A stretch of 40,373 nucleotides of DNA from Halodesulfovibrio sp. Lineage in GTDB: Bacteria > Desulfobacterota > Desulfovibrionia > Desulfovibrionales > Desulfovibrionaceae. Positions within the stretch are counted from its first letter, which is position 1; each line of letters starts with the position of its first letter. Made by a program: the position numbers and the translations under genes. Location of the stretch: contig QKEJ01000136.1 in the NCBI GenBank assembly GCA_003252375.1, forward strand, positions 1-40,373, given 5' to 3'. Below the pieces are notes generated by a model. The model was not told the origin of the DNA. It worked only from the letters and a program-made list of their open reading frames with translations, and did not search any database. Shown one piece after another: positions 23,992-33,021 of the stretch.

Positions 23992-24501
23992 ATGGTCGAG
24001 AATAATCAGTATCTCACGTTCTCGCTTGCGGAGGAAATCTTCGCGCTGGACATCAGTTCTGTCAGGGAAGTGCTGGAGCTCACCTCCATAACCCGCATTC
24101 CCCGTACGCCGGGGTACATGCGGGGGGTCATCAATCTGCGCGGCCATGCTGTTCCGGTTCTCGAACTGCGTCGCAAGTTCGGCATGCCCGCCATTGAAGA
24201 CACGGTGAATACCTGCATCATTATTGTCGAGGTTGAGATGGACGGTGACACCACCATCATCGGCACACTTGTGGACTCCGTCCGTGAAGTGTTCGAAATG
24301 GGGCAGGACACCATCGAGGCGGCACCCCGCATGGGCACTGCCATCAAGTCCGAATTCATCAAGGGGATGGGACGCCAGGGCGAGAACTTCGTGATCATTC
24401 TTGATGTGAACCGCATCTTTTCCGCAGAGGAGCTTGCCGAGGTCGGCGCTGCTGCCCCGCAGACCCCTCCTGTGGAGGTGCAGGCGCAGGCTTCCGTCTG
24501 A
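23992..24501 (+). CDS. cheW: chemotaxis coupling protein CheW
   Basis: Scaffold linking chemoreceptors to the CheA kinase. 169 residues with a ggagg SD. The CheW fold is clear: QYLTFSLAEEIFALDISSVREVLE, ITRIPRTPGYMRGVINLRGHAVPVLELRRKFGM (cut here into parts: ITRIPRTPGYMRGV and INLRGHAVPVLELRRKF), then a metal-free GTLVDSVREVFEM and VIILDVNRIFSAEEL. The last ~20 residues are a Pro/Ala/Gln tail. It stands alone, without cheA or receptors nearby, and is followed by its own terminator, as is common for Desulfovibrio cheW copies. Confidence 0.95.
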   Translation: MVENNQYLTFSLAEEIFALDISSVREVLELTSITRIPRTPGYMRGVINLRGHAVPVLELRRKFGMPAIEDTVNTCIIIVEVEMDGDTTIIGTLVDSVREVFEMGQDTIEAAPRMGTAIKSEFIKGMGRQGENFVIILDVNRIFSAEELAEVGAAAPQTPPVEVQAQASV

Positions 24502-24525
24502 GCCCAACCGCACGTGCTGTTTCAG

Positions 24526-24558
24526 GCCGTCCCCGGAGATTCCGGAGGCGGCTTTTTT
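24526..24558 (+). terminator. intrinsic terminator after cheW
   Basis: gccgtccccgga and tccggaggcggc pair around gat with one mismatch and one wobble, followed by T6 (24553-24558). Confidence 0.85.
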
Positions 24559-24677
24559 CATGGTATCTCCGGGCATGCTTGAGTTGACCGTGGCGACAGT
24601 GTACCCTGCCGAGCATGCGGCCGGCTGTCGGTCTGCGTGGTGCCTTTCGTGAATGCAGCGGAGAGGGGAGTGTCCGT

Positions 24678-27113
24678 ATGTCTGAGCCTTTTGAGGATGG
24701 CGCCGCCCAGGGCGGCGCAGGAGAACTCGCCGCCCTTCGGGAGGAACTGGAACGGCTCAGGGCCCGGAACGCAGTGCTGGAACGGGCCAACCGGCTGGCA
24801 TGCCATATCGTGCCTGCGGCAGCTCCCGCATCTGGCGAGCACCGTGACATCATTTTCACGGTAACCCGTTCCGGCATGGTGCATTCCGCGAATCCCCTTG
24901 CGGCCAGCTATCTGGACCAGCCTCCCGCCGCCATTCATGGCAGGCCTCTTGCCGCCCTTTTCCCCGCATCCAGCATCTTCATGCGTGTGTACGACCTTGC
25001 CGTGCGGTCTGGCGAAGGGGCTTCCATGACCGAGCACAGGGACGGCAGGCTCTATGAATGTCGTGCGTTTCCCGTAGCCGGGGTGGGGGACCATGTGCTG
25101 CTGGTGCTCATGGACATTTCCGACCGGGGGCATGCGCGGCAGACCCTGCTGCATAACCAGAGGGTGCTGGAAGAGCGTATAGCCTCCCGCAACGCCGCCC
25201 TGCAGGTGCAGGTGCAGGAGCGCCTGAAGGCCGAGGAAAATCTGCGGCGTGAGCAAGGCTTTTTCCGTCTGGTGCTGGATACCGACCCATCGTTCATTTC
25301 TGTCTATGACGCGCAGGGCAGTCCTCAACTGGTGAACAAGGCCTTTGCCGCCCTGTTCGACTTTGCCCCGGATACCCCCCTCGAGAGCATGTTTCATGAT
25401 GGGTCTCCAGCCTGGACGCTGGTAGGGGCCAATGCCGAAAGAGTCTGCCGGACAGGCGTAACCGTGCATCAGGAATGCGAGTTGGAGGATGCGCTGGGCA
25501 CCTTCCGCTGGTACGACGCGGTGACGACTCCCCTGCGCATGCCCACGGGAGAGACCCTAGCGCTCTGCATTGCCACGGACGTAACGGATCGCAAGGTCAG
25601 CCAGCTTGCTCTGGAACAGGCGCACAGCGAGCTTGAGGAGCGCGTCAAGGAGCGCACCGTGGCTCTGGCCGAATTGAACGGACGGCTTGTGCGCGAAGCC
25701 ATGGAGCGCCTGGAGGCGCAACGGCGCATCGAGGAGAGTGAAGCCCGTTTCAAGGGGTTGTTTTTTGCCAACCAGGCAATCAAGCTGCTTATTGATGCAG
25801 AGACCTTTGTCATCGTGGAGTCCAACACGGCCGCGCAGAGCTATTACGGGTATTCCAGGGAGGAGATGACCGGGTTGGATTTCTTTGCCCTTACCCTGTC
25901 CGACGCCCGTCAGGTGCGTGCCCGGAATCGGCTGGTGGACAGGGACGGTACCGCCCGGTTCGAGAGCAGCCATCGCCGCAAGGACGGCACGACGGTTGAC
26001 GTTGAAATCTTCGCGGGCATGATCATGGACAAGGGGCGCAAGGTCATTTTCGCCATTGTCCATGACATCACGGAGCGCAAGCTGGCGGAGCGGCTGGTTA
26101 TTGAGCAGCGCAACCACCTTACGGCCCTTATGAACGCCATGAATGAATGCGCCCTGCTGCTGGACGTCCGGGGGCACATCATTACCCTGAACACGGCGGC
26201 AGCCACGGAGCTGGGGGATACGGAAGAGCATCTGGTAGGCTCTTCGTTGCTGGCGAACGCGGGTCCGGAAAGCCGCAGGATTTTCGGGGGGATGCTGGAC
26301 AGGGTGCTGCAGGATGCCGTGGCGGTGCGCGAAGAATACGTCATGCAGAAGAAGACCGTGTGGGACGTGACCTTCTATCCGGTAATGGATGCGCAGCAGA
26401 GTGTGGTGGGAGCCGCCATCTACGCCAAGGACATCACGGCCCGCAAGCAGGCGGAGGAGCGCTTGCGCTGGCTTTCCGCCCGGGTGCTCTCGGCGCAGGA
26501 AGAGGAGCGCAAGCGTATCGGACGGGAGCTGCACGACAGCACCGCCCAGACCCTTTCCGGAATCAAATTCATGGTCGAGGCGGATCTTGCCGCCATGGCG
26601 CGGGCCAACGTGCCGCATGATACGCGGGCCATGCGCAAGGTCGTCTCACTGCTGCAGGGGGCCATCATTGAGCTGCGGCGTATCATCATGGACCTGCGCC
26701 CCACCGTGCTGGATGATCTGGGGCTGCTTTCCGCTCTGCGCTGGCTGCAGGACGAGTTTTCGGCCATGCACGGGAATGTGAACTTCCGGCTCTGGCTGGA
26801 TGCGGATGAGCGCTGCCTTGACGAGATGCAGAAGTCGGTGCTGTTTCGTGTGGCGCAGGAGGCCATTACCAACGTGGCGCGTCACAGCGGGGCGGATGCG
26901 CTGAGCCTTTCCCTTTCCGTGGAAGGCGGGCACTGCACGCTGACCATTGCGGACAACGGGGCGGGCTTCAGCCTGGAGGCGGTTGGCAGTTCGGGAATCG
27001 GCCTCGACAGCATGCGTGAGCGGCTGGAATTGGTGGACGGTCATTTGCATATTGTTACGGAAAAGGGCATGGGAACCCAGATACAGGCCGTCGTGCCCTT
27101 GCGCGACCGTTGA
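24678..27113 (+). CDS. soluble multi-PAS sensor histidine kinase (NarX/DesK-type core)
   Basis: 811 residues from the ATG at 24678 (ggggag nine bases upstream). No membrane segment or signal peptide, so cytoplasmic. Order: an N-terminal coiled coil (~15-45), four PAS-like domains (~55-155, ~195-315, ~355-475, ~485-590) linked by helices that end in the typical DITERK/DVTDRK pattern, then a HisKA_3 dimerisation domain with ERKRIGRELHDSTAQTL and phospho-acceptor His619. The ATPase domain has RVAQEAITNVARHSGA (N box), DNGAGF (G1) and GIGLDSMRERL (G2). NarL/LuxR-type regulators are the usual partners of this class. None is in the window. A weak promoter, TTGAGT with TACCCT at 24579-24607, is possible. 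An arsR-type gene follows after 40 bases. Confidence 0.9.
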   Translation: MSEPFEDGAAQGGAGELAALREELERLRARNAVLERANRLACHIVPAAAPASGEHRDIIFTVTRSGMVHSANPLAASYLDQPPAAIHGRPLAALFPASSIFMRVYDLAVRSGEGASMTEHRDGRLYECRAFPVAGVGDHVLLVLMDISDRGHARQTLLHNQRVLEERIASRNAALQVQVQERLKAEENLRREQGFFRLVLDTDPSFISVYDAQGSPQLVNKAFAALFDFAPDTPLESMFHDGSPAWTLVGANAERVCRTGVTVHQECELEDALGTFRWYDAVTTPLRMPTGETLALCIATDVTDRKVSQLALEQAHSELEERVKERTVALAELNGRLVREAMERLEAQRRIEESEARFKGLFFANQAIKLLIDAETFVIVESNTAAQSYYGYSREEMTGLDFFALTLSDARQVRARNRLVDRDGTARFESSHRRKDGTTVDVEIFAGMIMDKGRKVIFAIVHDITERKLAERLVIEQRNHLTALMNAMNECALLLDVRGHIITLNTAAATELGDTEEHLVGSSLLANAGPESRRIFGGMLDRVLQDAVAVREEYVMQKKTVWDVTFYPVMDAQQSVVGAAIYAKDITARKQAEERLRWLSARVLSAQEEERKRIGRELHDSTAQTLSGIKFMVEADLAAMARANVPHDTRAMRKVVSLLQGAIIELRRIIMDLRPTVLDDLGLLSALRWLQDEFSAMHGNVNFRLWLDADERCLDEMQKSVLFRVAQEAITNVARHSGADALSLSLSVEGGHCTLTIADNGAGFSLEAVGSSGIGLDSMRERLELVDGHLHIVTEKGMGTQIQAVVPLRDR

Positions 27114-27153
27114 TCCTCCCCTTCCGTGACCTTGGACCCTGAGGAGAGTTGTT

Positions 27154-27510
27154 TTGTCAGAATCCAATCTGGTTTGCCAGACGCTGTGCGAACATGCGGA
27201 TGCCATCGAGGATGTCCGCCAGGCCATGGTTGCCGATGGTGATGTCCTTGCCCTTGCCGAATTGTTCAAGGTGCTGGGCGACGGTACCCGCGTCCGCATG
27301 CTGCTGGCTCTTGCGCGCAGGGAATTGTGTGTGTGCGACCTGTCGGCTGTCATAGACATGTCGCAGTCCGCTGTCTCGCATCAGCTGCGTTATCTGCGTG
27401 CCGCCAAGCTTGTCCGCTACCGCAAGGAGGGCAAGAACGTGTTCTACGCGCTGGATGATGAACACGTGACCGGCCTGCTCATGCAGGCGCTGGAACACAT
27501 TCGCGAGTAG
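27154..27510 (+). CDS. ArsR/SmtB-family metal sensor, CadC-like
   Basis: 118 residues from a TTG start at 27154, with aggag seven bases upstream. Winged helix repressor: DGTRVRMLLALARRELCVCDL and SQSAVSHQLRYLRAAKLV are the recognition region. Two metal sites seem complete. The CadC-type alpha-3N site uses C8 and C12 (C-x3-C) with C59 and C61 (ELCVCDL). The SmtB-type alpha-5 site uses D102, H104, H115 and E118 (DxH, HxxE). Cd, Pb or Zn sensing is therefore likely. Unlike most CadC genes it has no adjacent P-type ATPase. The nearest exporter is the converging RND pump. It may be cotranscribed with the upstream kinase. Confidence 0.88.
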   Translation: MSESNLVCQTLCEHADAIEDVRQAMVADGDVLALAELFKVLGDGTRVRMLLALARRELCVCDLSAVIDMSQSAVSHQLRYLRAAKLVRYRKEGKNVFYALDDEHVTGLLMQALEHIRE

Positions 27511-27541
27511 CTCGCAGGCACCCTGCAGCCGATACGACATG

Positions 27542-27574
27542 AAAAAGCCACCGTCTCCGGTGGCTTTTCTTTTT
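27542..27574. terminator. bidirectional terminator between arsR-type gene and RND pump
   Basis: gccaccg (27547-27553) and cggtggc (27558-27564) with flanking A5/T4 pairs, loop tctc. T-rich after the stem on the plus strand and, through A5, on the minus strand. Confidence 0.85.
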
Positions 27575-30500
27575 AGGTTGTGGTGTCCGTGTGGCCTCGC
27601 CTGCGCTCGCGCGCATGGGCGGTAAGCCCCAGGTCGTTGAGCACGCAGTACAGAGAGGGCACCAGGAACAGGACCATGATCGTGGACATGGTCAGGCCGA
27701 ATATGATGCTGCAGGCAAGGGGAATGAGAACCTGGGCCTGAATGCTTGTTTCCGACAGCAGGGGGACAAGGCCGGCGATGGTGGTCAGCGAGGTGAGCAG
27801 CACGGCCCGCAGGCGGTTCCGGCTGGCGGCCGGAGCCGCAACTTCCGGGTCCATGCCCTCCGAAAGGCGGATTTTGAGGAATTCCACCAGCAGGATGGAG
27901 TCGTTTACCACGATGCCCGCCAATGAAATGAAGCCCATGATCGAGGGCATGGTCAGGTCGAGCCCCATGAGCAGGTGGCCCCAGATGACCCCGATGAGCG
28001 CCATGGGGATGGCCGTGAGCACACAGATAGGTTCTGAGTAGCTGCGGAACTGGAAGCTCAGCAGCATGAATACCCCCGCTATGCCCACGATGAAGGCGGT
28101 GCCCATGGAGCTGCCTGTCTTGGCCCCTTCCTTGGCTTCTCCCTCCTGTGACATGGACAGGCCGGGGTACTTTGCGAGCAGACCGGGTATGAAGCGTGCC
28201 ATGGTGTCGCGGCGTATCTGGCTGGCGTTGGCAATGGCGGAATCCACATCTCCTTCCACGGTGACGGTACGGACGCCGTTGGTCCGGGCTATGCGTGCCC
28301 AGCCCCGGCCGTAAGCGACGTTGACCACACTGCCGATGGGAATCTGGTTTCCTTGTGCATCGGTGACGTGGAAGTAATCGAGGTCGGCCAGGCTGTTCTT
28401 GTCCTGCGGCGCAAGGCGGACGTCCACTTCGTACGATTCGCCGTGGTACTGCAGCTCGGCGGCTGTTTTGCCGAAGAAGGCCGCCCGGAGCTGGTTGCTG
28501 ATGGTCTTGGCGTTGATGCCGAGGGATTTGGCCCCCTTCTTGAGCGTGGCCCGCAGTTCAGGTTTGCCCGGCCGCAGGTCATCCTGCAGGTCCACAACGC
28601 CGTTGTACTGCGACAGCCAGTGCTGCAATTCCAGTGAAGCCGCTTTCAGCGTGTGCAGGTCATTGCCCTTCAGGCGGAAGCTGAGAGCCATGCCGCCGGG
28701 GCCGATGACCGGTTCCTTCCAGACCATGGAGATTACATCGGGCACCACGCCGGTGCCGGTGCGCCATTCGTTGGTTACGTCGTCAATGCGAACGGTGCGC
28801 TGCTTGGAGTCCAGAAGGTCGGCGGAAACCGTCACGACATGAGGACCGGTTTCGTTCGTATCCGCATTGGTGTTGAAGTAGATTGCGATATTCTTGACCA
28901 GATGCTGGCCCCGGGGCTGGTCCGGGGTGTGCTTCGCATCTAGCTCCTGCAGGGCGCCGACCAGTCGCTGGGCCACGGCCTCGGTACGGGCCAGCGGGGT
29001 TCCCTGCGGCAGCAGGACCCGGGCCTCAATCTGGTCGCCTTCAAGGTCGGGGAAAACCTTGAACTTCAGGCGGCCACCCGCAATAAGGCCGACGCTGATC
29101 AGCAGGACGGCGATGACGCAGCCGAGAAAGAGGTAGCGCCAGCGCACTGCACGGTCAACCCATCGGCCCACGATGTATTCCCGGAAATACTCGAACTTTT
29201 CGTCAAACAGGTCGCGCATGCGGCTGCGCTTGTCCATGCGCATGGCGGACAGTGAGTGGGCCAGGTGGTGGGGCAGAATGAAAAACGCCTCCACAAGGCT
29301 GACACCCAGTGAGAGGATGAGTACAAAGGGCATGACCCAGAGCACCTTGCCGATGTTGCCCTGCATGAAGGCTGCGAGGGTGCCGAAGATGAGGATCGTG
29401 GTGACGAAGGAGGAAATGACCCCGATGGCCACCTCCCGGGTGCCGTCCACCACGGCTTCGAAATGCCGCTTGCCCCGGTTGATGTGGGCGGCAATGTTCT
29501 CCGCTATGACAATGGCGTCGTCCATGATCAGACCCGTGGCCAGCAGCAGCCCCACCATGGTCATCATGTTGATGGTCATGCCCGTTATGAGCATCCCGTA
29601 CAATGAGGCGAGGAACGAGACGGGAAGCCCCATGGCCACCCAGAAGGCGTAGCGGAAGCTGAAGAACAGCCACATGGTGAGGAAGACCAGAAGAAGGCCT
29701 TCCAGACCGTTCTTGAGCAGCATGTCCAGCCGGTCGTTCACGATGTCGGAAACATTCTTGGTTATGGTCAGGTGTACGCTGGGCGGAGCCTGTTCCCGTT
29801 CCTTTCCGAGAAATGCCTGCGCCTGCTCCACCAGCCGCAAGGCGTCCTGCTGGTGTGTCTTGTTAACTTGCAGAATGCCGGCGCGCAGTCCGTTGAAGAT
29901 GACCTTGTCTTCGTCCACCTCGAAGCGATCGGTGATGGTGGCAATGTCGCCAAGGCGGATTTCGGCCCCGGAATCGCCGGACACGACGATCAGGTCCTCG
30001 AACTCCTGAATGGTCCTGCGCTGGTCCATGAACCGGATGAGGATGTCGCCCGCTTCCGTCTGCAGGGTGCCTCCCGGCAGGTCGACACTCTGTGAGGCCA
30101 CGGCATCTGCGATGTCGGCAGCGGAAAGTCCGTACTGCATGAGCGCGCGTGCAGGAATTTCCACCCGGATCTGGTGGTCGGAGAAGCCCTTGATGGTAAC
30201 CTGGGTGATGTCCGTCGATGCGACGAGGCGGCGTTTCAGGTCTTCGCAGTAAGCCTTGAGGTCCGGGGCAGACATGGGGCCGGTCACGGCAACCGACATG
30301 ACGAAGTCCATGCGGTCCAGCTGGGAGATGATCGGGTCCTCGGCCTTTTCCGGGAAGTCGTCAATGGCGTCCACTTCGGTGGTTACGTCATTGAGGAACC
30401 GGTCTATGTTTCCGCCTTCCATCATCTCGGCGATGATGGTCGCCGATCCTTCACGGGCTTCGCTGGTCACCTCGGCCACGTCGGAGAGCGATTCCAGGGC

Positions 30501-30710
30501 ATCCTCGACCCGCTCGCAGATGGCCTCTTCCACGTCTTCTGCCGTGGCGCCGGGATAGGCGATGGCGATCTGTACCTTGGTGGGAGTGAACCGGGGAAAG
30601 GTCTCGCGCAGCAGGTTGGGTGTTGCCAGAATGCCCATGAGCAGGAATGCCGCCATGAGCAGGTTGGCCGCCGTGGGATGGGAGGCAAAATACTCCAGAA
30701 TGCGTTTCAT
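27573..30710 (-). CDS. RND-family efflux transporter, inner-membrane pump
   Basis: Proton-driven RND pump of the AcrB/MexB-like superfamily, 1045 residues, full length. TM1 is in the first 30 residues (AANLLMAAFLLMGILATPNLL), followed by a periplasmic porter domain, TM2-6 (for example LEGLLLVFLTMWLFFSF), a second porter domain and TM7-12 (FIVGIAGVFMLLSFQF, ITLAGIV-like FISLAGIVVNDSILLVEF). The proton-relay Asp pair is in GLLLATGLIMDDAIVIAEN. The ATG overlaps the stop of the fusion protein gene (ATGA). No outer-membrane TolC-type gene is next to it, so a shared channel is probable. The substrate is not readable from sequence; the group includes multidrug and lipid-type pumps. Confidence 0.92.
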   Translation of the reverse strand: MKRILEYFASHPTAANLLMAAFLLMGILATPNLLRETFPRFTPTKVQIAIAYPGATAEDVEEAICERVEDALESLSDVAEVTSEAREGSATIIAEMMEGGNIDRFLNDVTTEVDAIDDFPEKAEDPIISQLDRMDFVMSVAVTGPMSAPDLKAYCEDLKRRLVASTDITQVTIKGFSDHQIRVEIPARALMQYGLSAADIADAVASQSVDLPGGTLQTEAGDILIRFMDQRRTIQEFEDLIVVSGDSGAEIRLGDIATITDRFEVDEDKVIFNGLRAGILQVNKTHQQDALRLVEQAQAFLGKEREQAPPSVHLTITKNVSDIVNDRLDMLLKNGLEGLLLVFLTMWLFFSFRYAFWVAMGLPVSFLASLYGMLITGMTINMMTMVGLLLATGLIMDDAIVIAENIAAHINRGKRHFEAVVDGTREVAIGVISSFVTTILIFGTLAAFMQGNIGKVLWVMPFVLILSLGVSLVEAFFILPHHLAHSLSAMRMDKRSRMRDLFDEKFEYFREYIVGRWVDRAVRWRYLFLGCVIAVLLISVGLIAGGRLKFKVFPDLEGDQIEARVLLPQGTPLARTEAVAQRLVGALQELDAKHTPDQPRGQHLVKNIAIYFNTNADTNETGPHVVTVSADLLDSKQRTVRIDDVTNEWRTGTGVVPDVISMVWKEPVIGPGGMALSFRLKGNDLHTLKAASLELQHWLSQYNGVVDLQDDLRPGKPELRATLKKGAKSLGINAKTISNQLRAAFFGKTAAELQYHGESYEVDVRLAPQDKNSLADLDYFHVTDAQGNQIPIGSVVNVAYGRGWARIARTNGVRTVTVEGDVDSAIANASQIRRDTMARFIPGLLAKYPGLSMSQEGEAKEGAKTGSSMGTAFIVGIAGVFMLLSFQFRSYSEPICVLTAIPMALIGVIWGHLLMGLDLTMPSIMGFISLAGIVVNDSILLVEFLKIRLSEGMDPEVAAPAASRNRLRAVLLTSLTTIAGLVPLLSETSIQAQVLIPLACSIIFGLTMSTIMVLFLVPSLYCVLNDLGLTAHARERRRGHTDTTT

Positions 30711-32074
30711 CGCGCGCTGCCCTCGCCCCTGGCCTGCTGCCGGAGGGCTGCATCGGCGTCAGGATCGTCCACGGGGTTGAGCAGCATGCCCTGTACCGCC
30801 GGGATGACATCCGTGAGAACGACGGAGTCTCCCTCGGCAAGGCCTGAGCGCAGAACCACGATGTTTTCCTGCGGGAAGTCCACCACAACCTTGCGCAGCT
30901 CAAGACGCTGCTCGGAGTTCATGACGTATACGGTGTCACCGTGCAGGGCGGAACGGGGGATGGTGATGGCCGGGGCAAGGGGGCGTCCCTGCAGCTCAAC
31001 CTCGCAATACATGTTGGGCAGCAGTGGCGGTCGTTTGCCCGGTTCCGCCTTGATGTAGGAGTCCTCGACAGCCACGTATACCCCAATGGTCCGGGTGGCA
31101 GAATCAATGGAGTCGTTCAGACGTGAGACATGGCCGGTCCAGGTGATGGTGTCGTTGCCCAGCTCAATGCGCACCTTGGCGTCCAGATTGAGAAAGCGCT
31201 GAAAGGTCGTGGGGTCCAGCTTGCCTTCCTGCACCACGGGGTTGCTGCCCCGGGGGATGACATAGCGGAACATGTACAGGGGCATCTGGGCGACCGCCTC
31301 GGAGAGTCCCACGGAATCGGCCCGGGCAATGGTCTGTCCGGAGGCGACAGCCTGCCCGCGTTCCACCGATACCTCGGTAATCCGGCAGTCAAAGGGGGCG
31401 CGGATATAGGTCTTGCCGAGATCTATTTCCGCTTCCGCAAGCTTGCTCCGGCTTGCCGCGATATTGGCGAGCAGAGCCTGCTTCTGGGCGGGGATGCTGT
31501 TCAGGGTGGAGCGGAAGGACTGTACCTTGTTTTCCTGCGTCAGCAGGTTGCGTTCCGTTTCATCCATCTCGGAGCGGGAGATGGTTCCGGACTGCATGAG
31601 CCTGCTCATGCGTTCGAAATCCTTGCGGGAGAGTTCCAGTGATTTGTTCTCCACCTCGTAGGACCGGCGGGTGTCCGCCTCGGTCTGCTCCAGTTCGCGC
31701 AGCTGTGCCTGCAGGCTGTTCATGTCCGCAGTGGATTGCTGTTTGGCGGTAAGGCGCTTGGCCGGGTCGATGCGGACGAGCAGGTCGCCCCTGGCCAGCA
31801 GAGCGCCCTTCTTGAGGTGCGGGTTCATCTCCACGATCTGGCCGCCCACTTCGGTTACGGCCTGCCACTCCTGACCGGCCTGGATGTGCCCATATCCGAT
31901 GACGCGTGGAATCACGGCCAGACTGGGGGCCTTGAGGACGCGGACGGCCACGCTGCGTTCCGCCACCGGGATGCGCTCCGGCTTGCGGGCGGTCTTGAGC
32001 AGCACGACAAGGCAGAGGATGCCGATGCCCACGGCGGGCAGGATAAGGAGTTTTCTGGAAAAGGGTATACGCAT
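30707..32074 (-). CDS. RND efflux membrane fusion protein (HlyD/AcrA-type)
   Basis: Periplasmic adaptor joining the RND pump to an outer-membrane channel. 455 residues. The N-terminal LLILPAVGIGILCLVVLL is a membrane anchor rather than a cleaved signal. A barrel-sandwich half-motif (VTEVGGQIVEMNPHLKKGALL, VERGQAVASGQTIARA) brackets an alpha-helical hairpin of about 110 residues (QQSTADMNSLQAQLRELEQT to AASRSKLAEAEIDLG). A beta-barrel and proximal domain follow. The SD is weak (gag). The stop overlaps the start of the pump gene. Expression is predicted from the promoter with the palindrome at 32248-32280. Confidence 0.9.
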   Translation of the reverse strand: MRIPFSRKLLILPAVGIGILCLVVLLKTARKPERIPVAERSVAVRVLKAPSLAVIPRVIGYGHIQAGQEWQAVTEVGGQIVEMNPHLKKGALLARGDLLVRIDPAKRLTAKQQSTADMNSLQAQLRELEQTEADTRRSYEVENKSLELSRKDFERMSRLMQSGTISRSEMDETERNLLTQENKVQSFRSTLNSIPAQKQALLANIAASRSKLAEAEIDLGKTYIRAPFDCRITEVSVERGQAVASGQTIARADSVGLSEAVAQMPLYMFRYVIPRGSNPVVQEGKLDPTTFQRFLNLDAKVRIELGNDTITWTGHVSRLNDSIDSATRTIGVYVAVEDSYIKAEPGKRPPLLPNMYCEVELQGRPLAPAITIPRSALHGDTVYVMNSEQRLELRKVVVDFPQENIVVLRSGLAEGDSVVLTDVIPAVQGMLLNPVDDPDADAALRQQARGEGSAR

Positions 32075-32247
32075 TGGTATCTCGTTGGCATTGATGGTGT
32101 CGGGTGTGTCGGAGGACGTTGTTCCCCTCTTTCAGGAGTTCGTCGTCCGGCCGGGGAAAACGGTTTCACGGGCAATGCGGTGCCTGAACATATCATGGTG
32201 CACTCGCAACAGCCAGACGCAGGCGAGGAAAACTCCCGACGCTTTTT

Positions 32248-32280
32248 GTGAATCATAATTCACTTTAACTGTATTGTCAC
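32248..32280 (-). promoter_or_regulatory. RND operon promoter with a palindromic operator over its -10 box
   Basis: On the minus strand GTGACA (32280-32275) and TATGAT (32257-32252) are 17 bases apart, each matching consensus at five of six positions. The -10 lies in the perfect palindrome GTGAATTATGATTCAC (32263-32248; 6-bp arms, 4-base centre). This is a typical repressor placement. The binding protein is not adjacent. Confidence 0.7.
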
Positions 32281-32302
32281 GGATTTTCGTGGGCGGTTTT
32301 CC

Positions 32303-32331
32303 TTGAGATACCGGGGAATATGGCGCATATT
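32303..32331 (+). promoter_or_regulatory. promoter for the DUF3124 gene
   Basis: TTGAGA (32303-32308) and CATATT (32326-32331) with a 17-base spacer. The start would lie about 45 bases before the ATG. The RND promoter is back to back with it. Confidence 0.6.
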
Positions 32332-32381
32332 GCGGAAAACACGTCAGCCGGTCCCCTGGCCGGCCGCCCTCAGGAGGAGCC

Positions 32382-32891
32382 ATGCGATTTCCTCGTACCA
32401 TAGCCTGTTGTCTGCTTGCGGTGCTGCTCTGCGCGGTGCCGGCACTTGCGGGCAATGCTGCCGATGGCGCTGCCGTTTCGGAGCGCTGGTATTCCCAGAC
32501 GGTGTACGTGCCCGTCTATTCGAGCGTCTTCTTTGGCAATCAGAAAAGCAAGGGGCCCAGAACCTTCAATGTTGCCGCAACGGTTAGCCTGCGCAATACG
32601 GACCCGGCAACGCCCATCACCATTCTCGAAGCACGGTATATCGGTGCGGAAGGGGCGGTGCTGCAGCAGTATGTGGAGACGCCCCGGGTGCTCGCACCGC
32701 TTGCGTCCATGGCCTTGTCCGTGGATGAGAGGGATGAGAGCGGCGGTGTGGGGGCCTCGTTCCTTGTGCGTTGGAAGGCGGAAGTGCCTGTGACGGCACC
32801 GCTGATGCAGGCGGTGATGATCGGAACCCAGTCTTCGCAGGGTATCTCGTTTGTCACGGAGGGGCGCGCGCTTGAGGGTGTGCGTCCGTAA
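32382..32891 (+). CDS. exported DUF3124-family protein
   Basis: 169 residues with a ggagg SD. A Sec signal peptide covers about residues 1-24 (TIACCLLAVLLCAVPALA followed by GNAADG). The mature part fits the DUF3124 family: QTVYVPVYSSVFFGN, AATVSLRNTDPATPITILEA, LAPLASMALSVDERD, GGVGASFLVRWKA and MIGTQSSQGISFVTEGRAL. The family occurs in Deltaproteobacteria and cyanobacteria, with unknown function; a periplasmic beta-sandwich is expected. It is divergent from the RND operon with only about 50 bases between the promoters, so joint regulation is possible. Confidence 0.85.
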   Translation: MRFPRTIACCLLAVLLCAVPALAGNAADGAAVSERWYSQTVYVPVYSSVFFGNQKSKGPRTFNVAATVSLRNTDPATPITILEARYIGAEGAVLQQYVETPRVLAPLASMALSVDERDESGGVGASFLVRWKAEVPVTAPLMQAVMIGTQSSQGISFVTEGRALEGVRP

Positions 32892-32933
32892 TTTTCTGGA
32901 ATGCATGCAGAAAGTGAGCGGCAGTGTTTTCTA

Positions 32934-32962
32934 TTGACAGTGGTGCATGAGCGGTTCATATT
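32934..32962 (+). promoter_or_regulatory. strong promoter for the GntR-type gene
   Basis: A perfect -35 TTGACA (32934-32939), a 17-base spacer and CATATT (32957-32962). Transcription should begin near 32970, which excludes the in-frame ATG at 32947 as the gene's start. Confidence 0.75.
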
Positions 32963-32974
32963 GGTCTGACCAAT
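32960..32974. promoter_or_regulatory. FadR-type GntR operator overlapping the -10/+1 region
   Basis: ATTGGTC-T-GACCAAT is a perfect 15-bp palindrome. It matches the TGGT-N3-ACCA pattern known for the FadR subfamily of GntR regulators. Its position indicates autorepression. Confidence 0.8.
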
Positions 32975-33021
32975 CTCCGGCAGGGAGCTTTTTCAGTTGG
33001 CTGTCGGGGGAAAGGCAAGGA

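Noticed and set aside
32132-32455. Minus-strand frame of 107 codons over the RND/DUF3124 promoter region
   Set aside because: It covers two back-to-back promoters and the start of the DUF3124 gene; no domain content.
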